A stretch of 9,897 bases of DNA from DATBAK01 sp036787815. GTDB taxonomy: Bacteria > Actinomycetota > Acidimicrobiia > IMCC26256 > PALSA-610. The notes under the pieces are model-generated. The model was not told the DNA's origin. It did no database searches and saw only the letters and a list, made by a program, of their open reading frames with translations. This document shows positions 6,699 to 9,897 of this stretch, piece by piece; the stretch's first letter is position 1; the number at the start of each line of letters is the position of its first letter. The stretch covers positions 1 to 9,897 of the forward strand of contig DAIQOP010000142.1 in NCBI GenBank assembly GCA_036787815.1, given 5' to 3'. Position numbers and translations under genes: made by a program.

Positions 6699-7067
6699 AT
6701 GACCCTTTCCGCCGCCGTCAATCGCCATCACACCGCCTGGATCCGCTGCGAAGCGTGCCGGCCCCATCCGGTCCGCTATGCCGTCGACGGTGACCGCATC
6801 GTGTGCTTCGGCGACGAGCTCCCGTGTGCCGCGGGCAAGGGCCGCCGCGTCACGGTCGCGGTGCACGAGATCGCAGGTGGCGCGCTCCTCACCGAGTTCA
6901 GCGGCCCGCTCGACGAGGTCGGTGCGGGCGACGTCGATCCCAACGCCGTACTCGACCTGCTCGACCATGTGGCGCTCGGCCGTACCGCGATCGAGCGGGA
7001 CGCGGCCCTCGCGCGCCACAGGACGCGGCGGCTCGTCACCGTCACCGACCTCGCCGTCCGGGCATGA
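6699..7067 (+). CDS. Small cysteine-containing protein of unknown function
   Basis: The protein has 122 residues; I do not recognise the family. The start is ATG 6699 with GGAGG (6689-6693) five bases upstream, and the gene begins 58 nt after nirK. It has no signal peptide or membrane segment and should be cytoplasmic. Four cysteines lie in the first third: C17-x2-C20, C36 and C43, with histidines at 10, 11 and 23. The CxxC plus two later cysteines could bind zinc, an Fe-S cluster or haem, or act in redox. The middle (about 23-70) alternates hydrophobic and polar residues like a beta barrel ('HPVRYAVDGDRIVCFGD', 'VTVAVHEIAGG'), loosely like a flavin-binding split barrel; this is weak. A helix with 'AVLDLLDHVALG' follows, then an Arg-rich tail. 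Its place between nirK and the regulator suggests a role in nitric oxide or metal handling. Confidence 0.7.
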   Translation: MTLSAAVNRHHTAWIRCEACRPHPVRYAVDGDRIVCFGDELPCAAGKGRRVTVAVHEIAGGALLTEFSGPLDEVGAGDVDPNAVLDLLDHVALGRTAIERDAALARHRTRRLVTVTDLAVRA

Positions 7068-7086
7068 TCGTACGGACCGTCGACCA

Positions 7087-7761
7087 GTGACACCGCGCCC
7101 CCGCCTGCCCGATCCGGAGCTCGCCCGCGTGCTCGCCGACCCGACCCGGCGCCACGTGCTCGACCTCGTCATCGGCGCGCCCGAGCCGATCGGCGTCGCC
7201 GAGCTCACCGATGCCGTCGGCCTTCACCACAACGCCATCCGGCAGCACCTTGCGCAGCTCTGTGCGGCCGGGCTCGTCGTCGAATCGCACGAGGAGCGCC
7301 ACACTCCCGGACGGCCGCGTCTCCTGTACCGCGCGTCGCGCACCTCGCCGCGCGACTCGAGCGCGCAGTACCGGCGGCTGGCGCGCCTCCTCCTTCGCGT
7401 CGCGCGGACGGGAGCGTCACCCCGTGAGGTCGGTCGCGTCGCCGGACGCGAGAGCGCGCCCGCGTCGCGCGCGATCACCGATCCGGTCGCCGCGCTCGAG
7501 CACGAGACCGCGCGAGACGGGTTCATGCCCACGCGCGTCGAGGGCAACGGGCGCACGGAGCTGGTGCTCGATCACTGCCCCATCGCCGATGTCGCAGCCG
7601 AGGACCCGGCCACCGTCTGCGCCTTGCACCGCGGCCTCGCGGAAGGCTTTCTCGACGCTGTCGGCGGCGCACCCGTGGTCACGCTCGCCGCGAACGACCC
7701 GCACCGCGCCGGTTGCCGGATAGGCATCGCGACGACCCGACCCTTGAAGGAGCGCACATGA
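7087..7761 (+). CDS. SufR-like winged-helix regulator with cysteine cluster site
   Basis: The protein has 224 residues. An ArsR/MarR-type winged helix covers about 10-85: 'LADPTRRHVLDLV' (helix 1), 'IGVAELTDAVGLHHNAIRQHLAQL' (helix-turn-helix, about 35-58, shown here in part) and the wing 'RHTPGRPRLLYR' (71-82). The C-terminal half has 'DHCPIADVA', 'TVCALH' and 'GCRI', giving C164, C178 and C210, like SufR-type regulators that bind an Fe-S cluster through C-terminal cysteines. SufR represses Fe-S assembly genes and can respond to nitric oxide or iron state; here the linked targets are nirK and RIC rather than suf genes, so the sensed signal is inferred. The start is GTG 7087, 19 nt after the preceding stop, with only a weak upstream ACGGA; no other in-frame start fits before the first helix. 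The stop TGA 7759-7761 overlaps the next ATG. Confidence 0.8.
   Translation: MTPRPRLPDPELARVLADPTRRHVLDLVIGAPEPIGVAELTDAVGLHHNAIRQHLAQLCAAGLVVESHEERHTPGRPRLLYRASRTSPRDSSAQYRRLARLLLRVARTGASPREVGRVAGRESAPASRAITDPVAALEHETARDGFMPTRVEGNGRTELVLDHCPIADVAAEDPATVCALHRGLAEGFLDAVGGAPVVTLAANDPHRAGCRIGIATTRPLKERT
7747..7752 (+). promoter_or_regulatory. Ribosome binding site of ric, inside the regulator gene
   Basis: AAGGAG lies five bases before ATG 7758 and within the last codons of the regulator. It fixes the RIC start at 7758 rather than at an upstream in-frame ATG at 7713, and with the ATGA overlap (7758-7761) points to translational coupling. Confidence 0.75.
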
Positions 7762-8489
7762 CCCTCGTGAGTCACGACCGGACGCTGGCCGACCTCGTCG
7801 CCGAGAACCTCTCGGCGGCGGCGATCCTCGATCGCCACCACCTCGACTACTGCTGCCACGGTGACCGCACCCTCGCCGACGCGTGCGCGCAGGCCGGTGT
7901 CGATTCGGCGGTCGTCATTCGCGAGCTCGGAGCCGCGACGCCGACCGCCGACGCGGAGTGCGCCGGGTTGTCCCCCGGGATGCTCGCCGACTTCATCGTC
8001 GCCACCCACCACCGCTACCTCCGCGACGAGCTCCCGAGCCTCGAAGCGTTGGCCGAGAAGGTTCGGGGGGTGCACGGGGAGCGGCATCCGGAGCTCGACG
8101 AGGTGGTCGGCCTCGTCACCGAGCTGAGCGCCGATCTCCTCCCCCACATGGACCGGGAGGAGCAGGTGCTCTTTCCCGCGATCCACGCGCTCGAAGCCGG
8201 CGGCCGCGACTTCCCCTTCGGCAGCATCGCGAACCCGATCCGGGTCATGGCCACTCAACACGACGCCGTGGGCGAGTTGCTCGGCCGGCTCCGTGCGGTG
8301 ACGGGCGACTACGAGGCGCCGGCCGACGGCTGCGACAGCTACCGCTCCCTGTATCGGCGCCTGCAACGAGTCGAGCTCGACACGCACGTCCACGTGCACC
8401 GGGAGAATTACGACCTGTTCCCGGCCGCGCTCGAGATCGCCGACCGCGCGCCCGGCTCGGAGACCGATGTCGAGGTCGCACTGCCGTGA
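7758..8489 (+). CDS. ric: RIC family di-iron protein (YtfE/ScdA), repair of iron centres
   Basis: The protein has 243 residues. The N-terminal ScdA_N domain (about 6-60) carries the signature 'LDYCCHG' with C32 and C33. A four-helix hemerythrin-like domain follows (about 73-228). By comparison with E. coli YtfE the di-iron ligands are H84 ('THHRYLRDELP'), H130 and E134 ('LLPHMDREEQVLFP'), H168 ('MATQHDAVGELL'), and H212 and E216 ('HVHRENYDLFP'); all six are present. RIC proteins restore Fe-S clusters damaged by nitric oxide or peroxide and act in the cytoplasm. The gene is coupled to the SufR-like regulator by a 4-nt overlap and lies downstream of nirK, which fits protection against nitric oxide the cell itself makes. 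A strong hairpin directly follows the stop, so this is likely the last gene of its transcript. Confidence 0.93.
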   Translation: MTLVSHDRTLADLVAENLSAAAILDRHHLDYCCHGDRTLADACAQAGVDSAVVIRELGAATPTADAECAGLSPGMLADFIVATHHRYLRDELPSLEALAEKVRGVHGERHPELDEVVGLVTELSADLLPHMDREEQVLFPAIHALEAGGRDFPFGSIANPIRVMATQHDAVGELLGRLRAVTGDYEAPADGCDSYRSLYRRLQRVELDTHVHVHRENYDLFPAALEIADRAPGSETDVEVALP

Positions 8490-8517
8490 TCCCAGTTCCG
8501 GGTGGCCCGAACCGGGA
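8490..8517 (+). terminator. Hairpin after ric, probable terminator without U-tract
   Basis: The arms are TCCC-A-GTT-C-CGGG (8490-8502) and CCCG-AAC-C-GGGA (8506-8517) with loop TGG. They give 11 base pairs with one mismatch and one bulged C, starting at the first base after the RIC stop. No T-run follows, as is common for actinobacterial terminators. The rest of the gap to 8592 shows no other clear element. Confidence 0.55.
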
Positions 8518-8592
8518 GTGAGCGCCCTTGTGACACCGGCGGACGGGGTGCCACCATCGCGCGCGGTTGTGGGCGACGAGAGTGGGCGAACG

Positions 8593-9897
8593 ATGTGGTC
8601 GAGGCGCTGGCTGCGGGTTCCGGTGTTGCTCGTGCTCGGTGCGTTCGCGCCGGCGATCGTCGGGGCGGTCGCCGCGGCACCACCCGGGTTCGCGACCGGG
8701 CCGTCGGTCTCGCTGACCCCGAACGGCGCCCCGGCCTCATTGGACTTCGCGACCGGTGGTGAGACGGCGATCGCGCAGGTGATGGGGCTGGCCGGGCAAC
8801 AGCTCACGATCGCGACGTCGGCCGGCACCTTCGCGAAGAGTTGCGACGTACGGGTGAGCCTGCGCGCGCCGGACGCGAGCCTGCTCGCCGGGCCGGCGTG
8901 CGTGGGTCACCACGGGAAGGTCAGCGTCGGCGCGCTGCCCGTCGACGGCCTGTATGTCGTGTCGTGGGTCGCGGGAGCGACTGCGACCGGCTTGCTCGCC
9001 GTCGCCGCGACGAGCACCGGCGGACCGCGCAGCATCACGCCCGACGCGGGCGCGCTCAAGGTGAAGTGGCTGCTCAACACGAACGAAGACGTCCGCCTCG
9101 GATTCACGAGCGCCGCGAACGACATCTACACCGTCGTCGCGACGGGAGGGAGCGATCGGAGCCGGTGCCAGGTGCAGGCCCGCTTCCTCGACTCGACCGG
9201 CACTCCCGTGGGCACGACGACCGTGGCCTGCGCGGGGCACGGTGCGTTCGTCGACCGCACCACCATGCCGGCGGCGGGCACGTACTTCGTGCAGTTGCTC
9301 GGGTACGACAGCAAGGCGCTCGACGTCACGCTGTACAAGGTCGTCGACGAGAACGGACCGATCGCGACCGACGGCACCGCGGCCGGGCTCGACCTCGCAA
9401 CGCCCGGACAGCAGGCCCGGTTCACGTTCGGCGCGACGGCGGGGCAGCGCGTGGCGGTGGCGCTCACCGTCCCGCAGGACTACTTCGTGAAGATCGATCT
9501 GTATCGACCCGACGGTTCTCTCGGCGCCGAGAACCAGTCGTCGGGGTTCCTCGACGCGTTCACCCTCGACACGTCGGGTTCGTGGACGATCGTGATCGAT
9601 CCGACCGTCTCGAACCTTCCCGTCGTCGGAACGGTGCAGGCGTGGACCTTCACCGACATCGCCGGCAGCGCCGATCTCACCGGTGCACCGCACAAGTTCA
9701 ACCTCGTTCCGGGCCAGCGGGCCGTGCTCTCGTTCGCGGGCACGGCCGGTCAACGCATCTCCGCCTACCTCGCGAAGTCGGCGTACGGCACGTGCGGTCC
9801 CTACAAGACACTGCTCACGCTGCATCGGCCCGACGGCAGTCAGGCTGCGGCCGGTTCGTGCGCGCGGGGAACGCGATTCGTCGACGCGTTCCCGCTC
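8593..9897 (+). CDS. Secreted repeat-domain protein (3' truncated)
   Basis: The frame is open from ATG 8593 to the last base, giving 435 residues with no stop, so the gene continues outside. A signal peptide is clear: 'MWSRRWLRVP' followed by a hydrophobic core and 'AVAAAP', with cleavage near residue 29. The rest is built of about four related beta-rich units of about 90-110 residues (near 54-145, 159-252, 268-355 and 371 onward). A unit reads 'PGQ.A.(V/L)(T/S)F..(T/A)AGQR(V/I)' then 'V.L..PDGS', then 'D.(F/T)(T/M)L...GTY.(V/I)'. These resemble PPC-like (pre-peptidase C-terminal) beta-sandwich modules that bind carbohydrate or accompany extracellular enzymes, but no catalytic domain is visible. 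Paired cysteines occur in units 1, 2 and 4. No strong ribosome site precedes the ATG; an in-frame GTG at 8569 is possible but would lengthen the signal n-region. Confidence 0.75.
   Translation, partial: MWSRRWLRVPVLLVLGAFAPAIVGAVAAAPPGFATGPSVSLTPNGAPASLDFATGGETAIAQVMGLAGQQLTIATSAGTFAKSCDVRVSLRAPDASLLAGPACVGHHGKVSVGALPVDGLYVVSWVAGATATGLLAVAATSTGGPRSITPDAGALKVKWLLNTNEDVRLGFTSAANDIYTVVATGGSDRSRCQVQARFLDSTGTPVGTTTVACAGHGAFVDRTTMPAAGTYFVQLLGYDSKALDVTLYKVVDENGPIATDGTAAGLDLATPGQQARFTFGATAGQRVAVALTVPQDYFVKIDLYRPDGSLGAENQSSGFLDAFTLDTSGSWTIVIDPTVSNLPVVGTVQAWTFTDIAGSADLTGAPHKFNLVPGQRAVLSFAGTAGQRISAYLAKSAYGTCGPYKTLLTLHRPDGSQAAAGSCARGTRFVDAFPL
8752..9897 (+). repeat. Four diverged repeats of a beta-sandwich-like module within the secreted protein
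   Basis: The units start at roughly 8752, 9067, 9394 and 9703. Shared features are 'LAGQQLTIA' / 'ATAGQRVAVA' / 'GTAGQRISA' at the front, 'APDASLL' / 'RPDGSLG' / 'RPDGSQA' in the middle and 'GLYVVSW' / 'GTYFVQL' / 'GSWTIVI' at the end. The fourth unit is cut by the window edge. Repetition is clear in protein but diverged in DNA, so it is old duplication. Confidence 0.55.

Noticed and set aside
5540..6721. Minus-strand open frame opposite nirK
   Set aside because: Antisense shadow; the plus strand has all copper ligands and a ribosome site.
7572..9825. Two long minus-strand open frames opposite ric and the secreted repeat protein
   Set aside because: No domains, unusual composition, and the plus-strand proteins have clear motifs and signal peptide.

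Overview
The window is very GC-rich and densely coded, with GTG starts, short gaps, Thr/Pro-rich lipoprotein linkers and SufR-like and RIC proteins. This suggests a high-GC actinobacterium, possibly an uncultured soil or sediment lineage such as Acidimicrobiia; that placement is inference. I see no rRNA, tRNA, CRISPR, insertion sequence, attachment site or origin.

Layout. (1) Positions 1-2244 hold the tail of one gene and a complete 620-residue polytopic membrane protein of the GT-C glycosyltransferase type. Their C-terminal soluble domains resemble each other, so they look like tandem paralogues. (2) Positions 2258-3184 on the minus strand encode an HtpX-type membrane zinc protease. Across a 151-nt divergent gap it faces a secreted sedolisin-like (S53) serine-carboxyl peptidase at 3336-4550. 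The gap holds a striking 38-nt imperfect dyad and a small hairpin that presents AGGA in its loop just before the peptidase start. (3) A lipoprotein polysaccharide deacetylase (CE4/NodB) runs on the minus strand at 4551-5423, its stop directly abutting the peptidase stop. (4) Positions 5597-8489 on the plus strand form the most coherent unit: a membrane-anchored copper nitrite reductase of the AniA type, a 122-residue cysteine-containing protein of unknown function, a SufR-like winged-helix regulator with three conserved-looking cysteines, and a RIC (YtfE/ScdA) di-iron repair protein whose ATG overlaps the regulator stop. An AT-rich perfect inverted repeat (TTCTAG-N6-CTAGAA) sits just upstream of the reductase, and a strong hairpin follows the RIC gene. 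(5) From 8593 an open reading frame runs off the window end. It encodes a secreted protein of repeated beta-sandwich-like domains.

How they may work together. The reductase would make nitric oxide outside the membrane. The Fe-S-type regulator could sense nitric oxide or Fe-S damage, and RIC would repair damaged iron centres in the cytoplasm. The small cysteine protein is an unassigned member of this module. The remaining genes are cell-envelope functions: glycosyl transfer, membrane protein quality control, extracellular proteolysis, glycan deacetylation and a secreted repeat protein. All assignments come from reading motifs by eye; no database search was possible.
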